Source: Alphaproteobacteria bacterium (GTDB lineage Bacteria; Pseudomonadota; Alphaproteobacteria; Caulobacterales; Maricaulaceae). From it: a DNA stretch of 64,000 bases. Location: NCBI GenBank assembly GCA_024742735.1, contig JANSXV010000005.1, forward strand, positions 86,785 to 150,784, in the 5' to 3' direction. Below the pieces are notes generated by a model, which did no database searches, was not told where the DNA came from, and was given only the letters and a program-made list of their open reading frames with translations. Of the stretch, positions 8,714 to 17,964 are shown in pieces. Position numbers and translations under genes: made by a program. How positions within the stretch are numbered: position 1 is the first letter of the stretch; each line of letters starts with the position of its first letter.

Positions 8714-9450
8714 TTTGGAAAACCATGATACATGAACGGGTTGGCAGCTCCGCGCTTCTTGGGCGGAACTCGTTTGTGGAGATAGTGGACCTTAGTTGCC
8801 CCGGTGGCTTCCCGTCCTTCAAAGCCGATGCGTTCCGGTATTTCCTCATCAAGAAATGGGAAGTTTTCCGGCGTCGCTCTGAGCCATCTCTCTGGCTCGA
8901 AGACCCCAACAATCAATCCCTTGAGGACCGCGACCACCAGCTCTGCGCGCTTTGCCTTTGGGAGGCTCATTCGCCAAGTGCCGCGGACAGCATCATAGAT
9001 GGACCGATCTGCTGCCGAATTGTTGATGACGATTGAAATCGTGCGGTGCTTAAACACAACCTCTTCAGCGGAGTACGCTCGAACAATTTCTTCCGCGTGC
9101 CGGATGCCCCGGTCGTTGGACCCATGCCCCGCAGTCGCGTTGGTCAGGCCAGGAAAACAATCCAGCAGAGCGGCTTCCACCTCTAGCGCGACAGCCTCGG
9201 TCATTCCGTGGCGGTGAATAACGTGCTGAACGTCAAAGCCAGCATTTTGAATTTCGCGAATTCGTTTGAGCTTGCCGGAGAGGTTGTCGTCAGAGCTCGG
9301 CAGGACCCCGCGGGCATGTGAGAAGACACGGTCGCCTTTCCCTTTGCCGACATAGAAAGTTTCCCCGGATCGCGGGTCGATCAGCCGGTAGACGTAAAAC
9401 TTGATCGCGTCATGAACCTCGGGTGGGAAAGCGGTGGCTGCCAAATTCAA
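8710..9450 (-). CDS. GIY-YIG nuclease domain protein
   Basis: 246 aa. The N-terminus has the two-strand motif as YVY (19-21) and YVG (33-35), followed by KGKGDR with conserved R41. A later EVEAALLD supplies the expected glutamate of the fold. This is the LEM3/COG3680-like branch of GIY-YIG proteins. The start is TTG 9450, overlapping the upstream gene as TTGA; no ATG is available before the domain. The C-terminal 130 residues are unrecognised. It would cut DNA by analogy with the family. It sits between the Ada-like CxxC protein and the MBL hydrolase in one operon. Confidence 0.78.
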   Translation of the reverse strand: MNLAATAFPPEVHDAIKFYVYRLIDPRSGETFYVGKGKGDRVFSHARGVLPSSDDNLSGKLKRIREIQNAGFDVQHVIHRHGMTEAVALEVEAALLDCFPGLTNATAGHGSNDRGIRHAEEIVRAYSAEEVVFKHRTISIVINNSAADRSIYDAVRGTWRMSLPKAKRAELVVAVLKGLIVGVFEPERWLRATPENFPFLDEEIPERIGFEGREATGATKVHYLHKRVPPKKRGAANPFMYHGFPK

Positions 9451-10076
9451 GCCTCCCGAGCCGGATCATCGAATAAGCGATACCCAGACCGAAGCGCATC
9501 CACGGTCGGCTTTGGCGTCAGGACTTCCACCTCATCCGGCATGCTGCGGTCTTGGAGCGAGTATCCGTTGAAACTCCACGCCCATATTTGGCCGCCCCGG
9601 ACAAGCAAGGGTGGCCCGCTTGGCGTCGCCTTGAAGAACGCTCCCTCAGGAAGCGAAGCGAATTCCGCCCGATGTGTAACCTGAGCCCTGGAGCGCGAAT
9701 TTACCCGTGCCTTGTGGAGCAACTTATCCATCTCAGGCGCCGGAATTTTTTGGTCGCCTATTCCCTGTCCAACCGAGAATGCAGCCTGAAACCTGTTGAA
9801 GTCATCGCGGCGACATTGCGCGCATGGGCGATGCCCGGCCGCCAAGGCCACAGCCTCATCGGAAAAGAAGAGCTCGGTATACCAGTTGGGTCGCATCAGC
9901 GTCCGCCGCACACCTTTGTATGAGAGCGTGCATGTCACCCACGCCTGATGCTTCCAGCGGGCGGTTCCTAGCTGACGGTCAGCATCGTGCAGAATGCCCC
10001 TGTTCCCCATCAGCGTCCCGCGGGCTGTATGGGCGACAATTTCGCCGGTCGGCGTCACGCGATTTTGGAGAGGCAT
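9447..10076 (-). CDS. Unknown protein with Ada-like CxxC segment
   Basis: 209 aa. The segment FFSDEAVALAAGHRPCAQC resembles the second half of the Ada zinc-binding domain, which in Ada reads AAGFRPCKRC. The first cysteine pair of Ada is not evident, so zinc binding through four cysteines is uncertain. The N-terminus ARGTLMGNRGILH looks conserved in type but I cannot name the family. ATG 10076 is preceded by GGGAATAG. It lies 4 bp after the 330-aa gene and overlaps the GIY-YIG gene by 4 bp. A nucleic-acid-binding role is a guess. Confidence 0.55.
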   Translation of the reverse strand: MPLQNRVTPTGEIVAHTARGTLMGNRGILHDADRQLGTARWKHQAWVTCTLSYKGVRRTLMRPNWYTELFFSDEAVALAAGHRPCAQCRRDDFNRFQAAFSVGQGIGDQKIPAPEMDKLLHKARVNSRSRAQVTHRAEFASLPEGAFFKATPSGPPLLVRGGQIWAWSFNGYSLQDRSMPDEVEVLTPKPTVDALRSGYRLFDDPAREA

Positions 10077-10080
10077 CCAA

Positions 10081-11073
10081 CTATTCCCAGACTGCCGATG
10101 GTGACAGCGTAAATGAGCGCCGTTCCTCGAGGTCTTCTAAAAATTCGTTCCACAAATCACGCCCCAGACGCCGCGCACAGAATTGACCTGCGCATGACAG
10201 AAATGCGCGAAGAACAAGATCGAGGTCACTGACAAACTGTGCGGCGACTTTTTCGGGTTCGGCACCATATCCAAGGAACAGGGCGTCGCGGTAGTTCGCC
10301 TTTCCACGATACCGGAACGCCATATGCAGGAAACTGATGGAACGCCGTCTCAGCACATTATCTCGAACCTCACGCGCGGCTTTGGTCCGAAAATTTTCAA
10401 CTCCCAGATCGCGGAATTGTTTGGTTTGCCGGACACTTTCCTCGGCGCGCCACGACCACCATTCAATACTGCCAGAAATATAGGCCAAATGTGCCGCCTC
10501 AGCTTCCTCAGGCGTACTCGGCACTTGCTCGGCCATTTTGAACGTCCCGACACGTCCTTTCATTGCCGCGATCTCAGCTTCTGCGTCTGCCTTCAAAAGG
10601 GATGAAATGCGATAATCGAACGGTGACGGTATCAAACCTCGCGCAGCGATTTCCTGAGAAAACAGGTTCGCCGTGCTCGAATGGTCGTCCTGAGTTGCTT
10701 TGGTTTGAGCGGTAACCATTGCGGAACTGGCAGCGTAAATCCCGTAGTACCACGTCACGATCCCCACACGCATGACGTCCACAGGATGCTCCACGGCAGC
10801 CATCGTCGAAAGCGCACTACCTTGATGTAGCGCCAAGAGAAGCTGATCTAGGACGCTGTTCGCCTGTTGATCTGTCAACGCCGGATTTGGTCGTGCAACG
10901 CCTGCCGAAAATGCCTTCGCTGTTGCGGAAGAAATGCCTGCATTTTCCACTATCAGCGCCAAAGCCCGCATCCAGTTCACTGTTCCAGGAAGAGCGTAAA
11001 CCGGATTGGGTACACCGTTTGGTTCAGACAACGTCCCCTGTTCTGTGAGCCGCTTATATAACGCCATGGTCAA
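10081..11073 (-). CDS. Unrecognised 330-aa protein of the defence operon
   Basis: No family recognised. The protein looks soluble and mostly helical, with Trp/Tyr-rich patches (VTWYYGIYAASS; IEWWSWRAEESVRQ) and an acidic/aromatic C-terminus. It overlaps the DUF499 gene: TTG 11073 forms a TTGA overlap with that gene's stop, and ATG 11066 two codons later is the alternative. Such tight coupling suggests it works with the ATPase, perhaps as a partner or adaptor. No catalytic motif was found by eye. Confidence 0.6.
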   Translation of the reverse strand: MTMALYKRLTEQGTLSEPNGVPNPVYALPGTVNWMRALALIVENAGISSATAKAFSAGVARPNPALTDQQANSVLDQLLLALHQGSALSTMAAVEHPVDVMRVGIVTWYYGIYAASSAMVTAQTKATQDDHSSTANLFSQEIAARGLIPSPFDYRISSLLKADAEAEIAAMKGRVGTFKMAEQVPSTPEEAEAAHLAYISGSIEWWSWRAEESVRQTKQFRDLGVENFRTKAAREVRDNVLRRRSISFLHMAFRYRGKANYRDALFLGYGAEPEKVAAQFVSDLDLVLRAFLSCAGQFCARRLGRDLWNEFLEDLEERRSFTLSPSAVWE

Positions 11074-14000
11074 TCAAACCGCTGGGTGTCAAACCCAAGG
11101 TCCTTGGCGTTGTCGCGGACGATCTCTTCGACATCCTCCGGGAAGCCGCTCCTCGATGTAGCGGTGATTTCGAGCGTGATTTTGAGATCGACGCCATCGG
11201 CGCTGTCGAGCTCTCCGATCACATCGTTGAAAATCAGCCCTGCCTTTGACGCTCCGCGCAGGGCGTCCAGGGAGATGGTGCCGGTGAACCGGGTCGGGCG
11301 CGCCTTCTCGGGCTCCTTGACGCCTCCAGGAGCGCTGGGGCGGCCTGGCTGGGCTCCGCCCTCATCTCCGGCTTCACTCGCTGGCTGAGCGGCCTGCAAT
11401 TGCGTTTCGGCGACCTCCCGCCGCACCAGCAACTGACCAGAGCCGAAGCGGACGACCGCCGACTGGTTGAACTTGAGGTCGGAATATTTCCCGTCTTGTT
11501 CCGCGCTGGCGATGCCGAAGGCCACGTTCCGCTCATCGAGATCGACGAGGGCGTCCGCAAGCGCATCGGCGAGGACCTGATCATCCCGCAGGCGCTCCAT
11601 GTAGGGAAACTCGAAGAACCAGTCCTTAACCTGATCGACCGAGAGATGCGACTGTTCGTCCGGCCAGAGATCCCGCAGGCGGTCGGTGAGGCTCGCTTTG
11701 CCAAGGCGGGAGATGACGAAGTCGGCTTCCTGGGCCTTGTCCCAGGCGGCTTCAGCTGGTGAGCGTTGCCCGGTCGGGCGAAGGCCGGTCCTGTCGAGTA
11801 TCAGCGTCGCCCCGCCGTCCGAAGACGGTTCCGGCGAGAGAAGGTGGCTCCAGGCCTTCCGGATCGCCTGGCGCGCGCCCTTCATGGCCTCGGCGGCGCG
11901 TGAGGCCGCGTCCTGTTTCTGGCTTTCGGTCAGATCGAGCGCGCGGTCTTCGGAAATGCCTTTCCATGCGAGGGCGCGACGCATCGTCTTGCGTACCTCT
12001 TCGAGCTGGCGCTCATCCGCGGCCAGGAAGACCAGAGCGTTACGGAAGCGTCTTTGCCCCCCGGCCCGCCGAGAAACCGCGTCCAGGGCCGCCAGATAGG
12101 CCGCTGAGGCGTCTCCCTGGCTGTACGGCGTGTCAGGCCCCAGAATGACCAGACGCGTCGCTGGGCGGTCCTCTACGTCCTGCGGCGGATAGGGTGCGGT
12201 GTGCACCCCGGACCACTGTCCGCGCGCCCGTTCGTCCTCCTGGAGCGCCTTGACGATCTCGGCGTCGATCTGATCCGCATCGACATCACCGGCTCGATTG
12301 GCAGCCAGCTTGTTCAGTGTTGGTTTCGAACCAAACCAATAGCGGCCTTCCGCCTCATAGAGGTAGGAGGATTGTTCTGACAGTTCGCGGAGCGCGTCGC
12401 CGAAGATTGAAACCTGATCGCCGGGCTGCACACAGGCGAGGCGCAGCTCCGGCCCGGTCAGACCGCCACGAGCATCGCCCTGCGGGGCCGTACAGACGAA
12501 AACCGCGCGAGAGGCCCGGCTAGCGATACGCTTTTCGCGGTAGCGGGTGCGGGACATCTCGATCCGGACCGGGAGCGAGCGGTCTCCATCAACCTCGGCA
12601 TCGACGATGGAGCCCCAGGCTGGACTATCGAGCGGCTCGATCAGGGCGCCCCGGACTTCCGGGTCATCGATCTGCAAGGAGCTCGGCAGGATCAGCGGAT
12701 CGTCCCGGCCTTCCCGATAACTGGCGTAGATGGTGCGCGCCAGGAGAGACAGAACGCCGCGCGTCCGCTGGAACTTGTCCAAGCCGCCCCATTCCGAGGA
12801 GAGCTTGTCGAACAGCATTGGGTGGACGGGATAAGCTTCAAAAAGCTTCTCTTCGTAGTCCTTCTCCGCTGTGCCTGCCGGGAAGTCGCCCTTGTTGTCG
12901 CGGTAGATTTTGCGGAAGGCCTCGACCGTCCGTTTGCGGGCCTTTTCGCCGTTATCGTCCAGCTCCTGGAAAAGACGGCGACGGATCACCGCGTAGGTTT
13001 CAGACCCTTGCGCCGGCTGCCAGGAGGATTGGGTCCGGCCAAACAGTTTTTCGAGACGCCGTAGCGTATCCAGACCCTTCTCGCCGCCACCGGCCTCGAT
13101 ATCGCTTTCCGGCAGTGAGCCGACAATTAGGGCGTTGTCAGACTGAGCCGCGGCCTCTGTCATCGACTGGATGAAGGAGAGGTGCGCCTCATAGCGCTCA
13201 TTGTCGAGCTGGCGGACATAGGCGACCAATTCATCCAGCAGGATGAGTGACGGGCCACCTGCTGCATCCAGGACGCGCTTGAACGCCTCACCGCCCGGAT
13301 TGGTTCCGGCGGCTTCTGCTGCTTCGATGATCGAAAGACCTTCGCGGCCCGCCAGAGAATGCGCAAGATAACCCCAGAGCGTCCGCACAGGATGACCATC
13401 GACGGTATCCAAGGGCACATCAGGCCCCTTATCGGTACCGACGAAGACAGCGGTCTTCACATTGCCGAGGGACAGCCCGTCGAACTGAGACTTCATCGAG
13501 GCCAGCGCTTCTACACTCGCCGGATCGCCCAGGCGCGCCATGTGGAGCAGCGAGAGCAAGGTGTGCGTCTTGCCGCCACCGAAATTAGTCTGAAGGCCGA
13601 TGGTCGACGGGCCGCCTCCTCCACCGAGCCGTTTGGCGGCATTCCCCAGGGTCAGTTCCAGGCCGTGGGTCAGATGCGTGGCGTTGAAGAAGGCGCGGCT
13701 ATCCTTGTAGGTCTCAGACCCTTCGCCACGCGCCGCAGCGGCAAGATTGGCGGCGAAGGCGTCCTTGTTGAGCCGTCCTTCCAGTACATCATCGCGCGGT
13801 GGACAGGCGATCCGCCAGGGCGTCAGGCCTTCGACGCGTCCCCCGCCCAGGAAATCGGGCTGCTTTTCTTCCTCGGTCTTTTTGGTGACCGCCGGAGCGG
13901 CGGGTTTGTCGTCAGCGGCAGCGGGCTTCTTCAGCTTGCCTTCCGCTTCCAGGCGGCGGCGCACCATGTCGTTCTGGAGGCCATCGAACAACGCCTTGGC

Positions 14001-14372
14001 GGCCTCGGCCTGCTGCTTGGCGAACATTCCAACCAAAAGCTCATGCGCGCCGGACAGGGCTCGCAGCGTGATGCTGTCGTCGATAGCGCCCGACGAATGG
14101 GAATACTTGTTGCGGCCAGCGAGAGCGGCAGACGCGGCGTCGCGCATCTCCGGCTTCAAATGGTTCTGGAAGACGTCCCGCCAATTATTGATGATGACGT
14201 AGAGCAAGGCATAGGCATCAAGATCGGCCTTCGGCGCCAGGCTGTTGGGCACCCGCGCCTGCATGCGCCAATGCGTGCCGTATTGCTTTTTCATATACTC
14301 GTTGACGAAGGGCAGCGCGCCCTTCTCCACGAGCTCCAGCATCGTGCCAATCCGGTCCCTGTTTGTCGTCAT
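11070..14372 (-). CDS. DUF499-type ATPase with N-terminal Swt1-like HEPN domain
   Basis: 1,100 aa. The first ~115 residues look like the Swt1-like HEPN domain seen on DUF499 proteins and keep a complete R87-N-K-Y-S-H92 (R-x4-H) signature, the ribonuclease active site of HEPN proteins. A Lys/Ala-rich linker (about 145-170) follows. The DUF499 P-loop core has G265-G-G-K268-T and a Walker B-like SLILLDELVAYV. In known operons such proteins accompany DUF1156 methylases and helicases in anti-phage loci. It starts 34 bp after the methylase and overlaps the next gene by 4 bp. The ATPase and RNase activities are inferred from motifs. Confidence 0.85.
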   Translation of the reverse strand: MTTNRDRIGTMLELVEKGALPFVNEYMKKQYGTHWRMQARVPNSLAPKADLDAYALLYVIINNWRDVFQNHLKPEMRDAASAALAGRNKYSHSSGAIDDSITLRALSGAHELLVGMFAKQQAEAAKALFDGLQNDMVRRRLEAEGKLKKPAAADDKPAAPAVTKKTEEEKQPDFLGGGRVEGLTPWRIACPPRDDVLEGRLNKDAFAANLAAAARGEGSETYKDSRAFFNATHLTHGLELTLGNAAKRLGGGGGPSTIGLQTNFGGGKTHTLLSLLHMARLGDPASVEALASMKSQFDGLSLGNVKTAVFVGTDKGPDVPLDTVDGHPVRTLWGYLAHSLAGREGLSIIEAAEAAGTNPGGEAFKRVLDAAGGPSLILLDELVAYVRQLDNERYEAHLSFIQSMTEAAAQSDNALIVGSLPESDIEAGGGEKGLDTLRRLEKLFGRTQSSWQPAQGSETYAVIRRRLFQELDDNGEKARKRTVEAFRKIYRDNKGDFPAGTAEKDYEEKLFEAYPVHPMLFDKLSSEWGGLDKFQRTRGVLSLLARTIYASYREGRDDPLILPSSLQIDDPEVRGALIEPLDSPAWGSIVDAEVDGDRSLPVRIEMSRTRYREKRIASRASRAVFVCTAPQGDARGGLTGPELRLACVQPGDQVSIFGDALRELSEQSSYLYEAEGRYWFGSKPTLNKLAANRAGDVDADQIDAEIVKALQEDERARGQWSGVHTAPYPPQDVEDRPATRLVILGPDTPYSQGDASAAYLAALDAVSRRAGGQRRFRNALVFLAADERQLEEVRKTMRRALAWKGISEDRALDLTESQKQDAASRAAEAMKGARQAIRKAWSHLLSPEPSSDGGATLILDRTGLRPTGQRSPAEAAWDKAQEADFVISRLGKASLTDRLRDLWPDEQSHLSVDQVKDWFFEFPYMERLRDDQVLADALADALVDLDERNVAFGIASAEQDGKYSDLKFNQSAVVRFGSGQLLVRREVAETQLQAAQPASEAGDEGGAQPGRPSAPGGVKEPEKARPTRFTGTISLDALRGASKAGLIFNDVIGELDSADGVDLKITLEITATSRSGFPEDVEEIVRDNAKDLGFDTQRFD

Positions 14373-14406
14373 GCTATCCCTCCGGCGATCTGCGCCGCCT
14401 CAATTC

Positions 14407-17322
14407 TCAAAATAAGTTTGATTGTTCAGGCGCTGGCGAATAACCGCGCTCGTTCGCCTCGTCTGCCGCCGTCTCGATACCCGGCCAGCTGGTCTGAAGC
14501 TGGTTCCAGACCAGCGCTTCGTCATTCTCGCCACGCGTGGTCGCCATTTCGAACATTCGTTCGGCGATCAGGAGCACGTCTGCCGCCGCCGTCGGCTTCT
14601 CGGCCAGCAGCTGACCGCACTTCGCCAGTCCGCCATCTTCGGCGGTCAGCGCCCGCGCCAGATGCTGGGCCATCTCCCAGAGCGTGAAAGTCGCATCCTT
14701 GGACGGCGTCCAGCCGTCTTCCATCTCACCGCGGGACAGGAGCTTGGCGTCGCCTTGCCGGGCGTGAAACAATCCGGAAGCGTTGAGCGAATTGATATCC
14801 AGATTGAAGCCTTGAAGCTGCTGGATTGCATCGCCTGCCCTACCCTTGTGGAGCCCGTAGCCGAATTGCTGATACCATTCGAGGGCAAAGCGGGTTTCCG
14901 CATCCAAATCCTCGGTGCCTTCGGTTAGGATGGCGTCGATCTCACGATTGATCAGCGCCAAGGCGGTCGCCACACTCATCGGGCTATCGTCGCTTTCGCG
15001 GATCATGGCGTATTTTGAAAACACGCCGATGCCTGGGCCGATAGCAGCCTGGCGGCGGTCGGGGAGCGGAATGCCAGCTTTCTGGTGATCCAGAATTGCC
15101 TGCTGCATGGCCGGGCGAAGTTCACGGAGGAAGTCTCGGCGGTTGATGGCACCAGCCGTCGCTGCACGAGGACGGCAAACGAGAACTACGGAAGCGGCCA
15201 GAGCATTAGTGCCCGACGCGATCATCCGGTTTGATAGCTCTGTGCGGATTGGCCAGGTGCCGTCTATTTGCAACCCAGCGTCAACAACCGCTTGAAGGAA
15301 GGCTGCCCAACCCGGGGAAAGAACACCATCCTTCGAAACTTCCGACTGCTTGAATGCATAGTAAACCGCCAGCGGGAAATCTTGGTCCGACATGGATCGA
15401 AAAGCCTGAATGGCGTCGCGCATACCGGACATAAAGTGCTGTTCTGCCGACTTTCGACCACCGTGCCGGTACGGGGAGGCGACAAGCTCGTCCAGCTTTG
15501 GGGTCAATGAGCGCCGGAACAATCCGCTAAATGTTCCCTTCAAGGTTCGGCGAAGCCAAACGTAGAAGAAATCTGAAAGGTCCGCATAACCGATGTTGTC
15601 ATAGTAGGGCGGATCGGTCGAAATAATGGGTGGTATGGCCGCGCTTTTTACGTTTTGCGCTGTGATCAATTCAATCTGACCACACGCACCACCAGACTGC
15701 CACCCCTCGATGCTTTCCGCTGTCCAGTTTACCGCTCCCAAAAATGAACCGGTACCCTCCAATAGCGTGTTCAGCTCAGCATAGTCCCAAACCATCGCGA
15801 GCGACTGGCGTGCAAAGGTTGGGCGGGTACTGTCGCGCGCGGTAAACCAACTACATAGTGTAGACCCTCTATCCGCGAGCTTGGACAGTGCAAATCCTAG
15901 ATAGATGGAAATCGCCTGCGAATAAGCGCGCGCTCCTGCGCCGCCATCTTCTACGGAATTTGGATCGGTTCGCTGACACCAATATGAGCTGCGAGACGCA
16001 TCCCCCATAACCTCTTCCTCAACAGATTTTATCAAATCTGAGAAGGTCGAAAGTGCGGTCAATTGCCGAGGACTGAACAGCTTGTCAAAACTGTCTAGCC
16101 CATAATTTGCAACCCAGAAATTTCGAGGATCGTCCGGCAGCTTTTGCTCAATTTCTGGGAGCTCTGGGCGGGGCACCGAGCTAGCGGCTTCATGTTCTGC
16201 TGTGGGCTCCAAATACACGCGACCACTTGTACCTTCTGCCACTCTGGCGATTAATCGACTTCTCAGGTTGCCGCTTAATGCTTCGGCTTTGAGGTAATCA
16301 GGCGAAATTGCAGCCCCAGAAAAGGCACAAGTGAAGTTGGCTCCGCGCCCTGCCTGGGTACCGGATTTTGCTTTGGCGAGAGCATCCTTTGTGTGCGGCC
16401 CGCTGACTAACTTAAAGGTCCAGCCGTCTGTTGAATGAGGGTCGAGCGTTGGTCGCGCAATAACTTCTCTGCCAGGCTTGGAAGAGATTATCTGCGTCGA
16501 CATTAGCGGTGTGTGCCGCCCGTTTTGCGCTGGGTCAGGAGAAGCTACAGTTCTCGCCCAAAGCCATGCCACGGTACGCAATTCGTTGCCGTTTTCGCCA
16601 ATCGACAGCGGGTACATTCCAGCTAGAAGCTCATGCGCTTTGTCTCGCACACGTGAGCCATAGTAGCGAATATCATTCGCCAAGCCGCGGGCACCATCCC
16701 AGCTCTCGGCAATCAACCCCTGCCCCTGGCGCTCTGGACATACTGATGGCGCACCGTCAAACCGCGCAGGAAAGTCCACGAGCGATTTACTAATCAGTGC
16801 TGATACCGGGTTTATGTCGGAGCCTTTCGCGAGCAACCCCAGACGCTGGGCCTCCAGCGGGATGGACCCACCCCCGCAGAACGGGTCATAGACCGGCGGC
16901 GCATATTCCTGAAGGTAGGCGAGGACGGCCTTGTCATCGGATCGCGCTGGCGGTTCCTCACCACGCCCCCAAGCCACCGAGCGTGCAATCTCCCATCGGG
17001 CCGCCTCAATTGCGGATTTGAAACGCGTCTGATCCTTGGCGTCGGATTTCGGCCATTCGACCATGTTCTCGATCACGCCATGCAAACGGCGGCGCTCCCG
17101 ATCCTGATCCTCTTCTGTCTTGAACTTTTCCGGCCAGGCTGACGGGTCATCGACTAGCTGCGCAAAGATCACCGCCCGGCAAGCCGCCAAAGGCCGCCGC
17201 GCCCACCACAAATGCAGGGTCGACGGATGCCCATGACGAACTGACTTCTCCCGGCTCGACGCGGCATTGATCGCGTCCAGGGGCAGGGAATGTTCGATGA
17301 GTTTCTTGCGGATGGTGGTCAT
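14407..17322 (-). CDS. DUF1156-family DNA methyltransferase
   Basis: 971 aa. The N-terminus (IRKKLIE, then HGHPSTLHLWWARRPLAACR) is the DUF1156 signature. D146-P-F-C-G-G-G152 is the SAM-binding motif I, and D570-P-P-Y573 is the catalytic motif IV of amino-methyltransferases (N6-adenine or N4-cytosine). Long family proteins of this type sit in defence loci with DUF499 ATPases. Codons in the middle third (about 15.1-16.7 kb) are visibly less GC-rich than both ends, suggesting an exchanged target-recognition region. 12 bp separates it from the upstream nuclease-like gene. The target sequence cannot be deduced. Confidence 0.88.
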   Translation of the reverse strand: MTTIRKKLIEHSLPLDAINAASSREKSVRHGHPSTLHLWWARRPLAACRAVIFAQLVDDPSAWPEKFKTEEDQDRERRRLHGVIENMVEWPKSDAKDQTRFKSAIEAARWEIARSVAWGRGEEPPARSDDKAVLAYLQEYAPPVYDPFCGGGSIPLEAQRLGLLAKGSDINPVSALISKSLVDFPARFDGAPSVCPERQGQGLIAESWDGARGLANDIRYYGSRVRDKAHELLAGMYPLSIGENGNELRTVAWLWARTVASPDPAQNGRHTPLMSTQIISSKPGREVIARPTLDPHSTDGWTFKLVSGPHTKDALAKAKSGTQAGRGANFTCAFSGAAISPDYLKAEALSGNLRSRLIARVAEGTSGRVYLEPTAEHEAASSVPRPELPEIEQKLPDDPRNFWVANYGLDSFDKLFSPRQLTALSTFSDLIKSVEEEVMGDASRSSYWCQRTDPNSVEDGGAGARAYSQAISIYLGFALSKLADRGSTLCSWFTARDSTRPTFARQSLAMVWDYAELNTLLEGTGSFLGAVNWTAESIEGWQSGGACGQIELITAQNVKSAAIPPIISTDPPYYDNIGYADLSDFFYVWLRRTLKGTFSGLFRRSLTPKLDELVASPYRHGGRKSAEQHFMSGMRDAIQAFRSMSDQDFPLAVYYAFKQSEVSKDGVLSPGWAAFLQAVVDAGLQIDGTWPIRTELSNRMIASGTNALAASVVLVCRPRAATAGAINRRDFLRELRPAMQQAILDHQKAGIPLPDRRQAAIGPGIGVFSKYAMIRESDDSPMSVATALALINREIDAILTEGTEDLDAETRFALEWYQQFGYGLHKGRAGDAIQQLQGFNLDINSLNASGLFHARQGDAKLLSRGEMEDGWTPSKDATFTLWEMAQHLARALTAEDGGLAKCGQLLAEKPTAAADVLLIAERMFEMATTRGENDEALVWNQLQTSWPGIETAADEANERGYSPAPEQSNLF

Positions 17323-17334
17323 GAAATGGCGTGC

Positions 17335-17964
17335 TCAAATATCTTCTGATGGATTGGGATAGACCTTGCCGTCAGGTCCGACAAACAGGGCGGTCACCTG
17401 AACGCGCTGTTTCGCCAGCTCCGGCAATCGGTCCCACAGGCCGCGAAACTGCTTCATGTCCGGCAGGGCGATGGAATAGCGGGCATCCGGATCGTCCATA
17501 CGCTGGAGAAGCTCGCCCAGCATGGCGATGAAGTAATTGACGCGCATGGCCTGGCGCGATCCACAGCCCTTCGCCTCGATCAGCCAACGCTCCTGACCAC
17601 GCTGGGCGATGATGTCGACACCCCGCTCACGGCCCCAGGCAACCTCGACAGTCCAACCGTCATTCTCAAGCCATGTCTTGATCGCGGCTTTAACTTCATC
17701 CTCGGACAATCCATCGCTTTCATCCGACGTGGGGATAGGTTCCGCCCGCTGCGTCACAATCGGTGCATCCCCGATCCAGTTCCGGATCGTACCAGAGGCA
17801 GGATCGGACAACCGCTTGATTGCTCCAGCAGATGCCATCCGGCGGCAATACTGATTGGCCTGGCTGGGATGATCGGCGCGGCTTTTAAGCCGGTCGGTCA
17901 GCTCCCGATCCGTCTGGCCGTCCTTTGCCCGCAGCGCATCGATGATCTGGTCAGAAAACGCCAT
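17335..17964 (-). CDS. Winged-helix plus restriction-endonuclease-like protein
   Basis: 209 aa. Residues 1-55 look like a winged helix (QIIDALRAKDGQTDRELTDRL). Residues 88-135 carry a restriction-endonuclease-like core: D117 in GVDIIA and E130-A-K132 in WLIEAKG, the PD-(D/E)XK pattern. It begins inside the stop of the helicase gene (TGATG, 1-bp overlap), so it is translated with the helicase. It could be the effector nuclease of the system or a sensor binding its DNA. Catalysis is inferred from the motif only. Confidence 0.7.
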   Translation of the reverse strand: MAFSDQIIDALRAKDGQTDRELTDRLKSRADHPSQANQYCRRMASAGAIKRLSDPASGTIRNWIGDAPIVTQRAEPIPTSDESDGLSEDEVKAAIKTWLENDGWTVEVAWGRERGVDIIAQRGQERWLIEAKGCGSRQAMRVNYFIAMLGELLQRMDDPDARYSIALPDMKQFRGLWDRLPELAKQRVQVTALFVGPDGKVYPNPSEDI

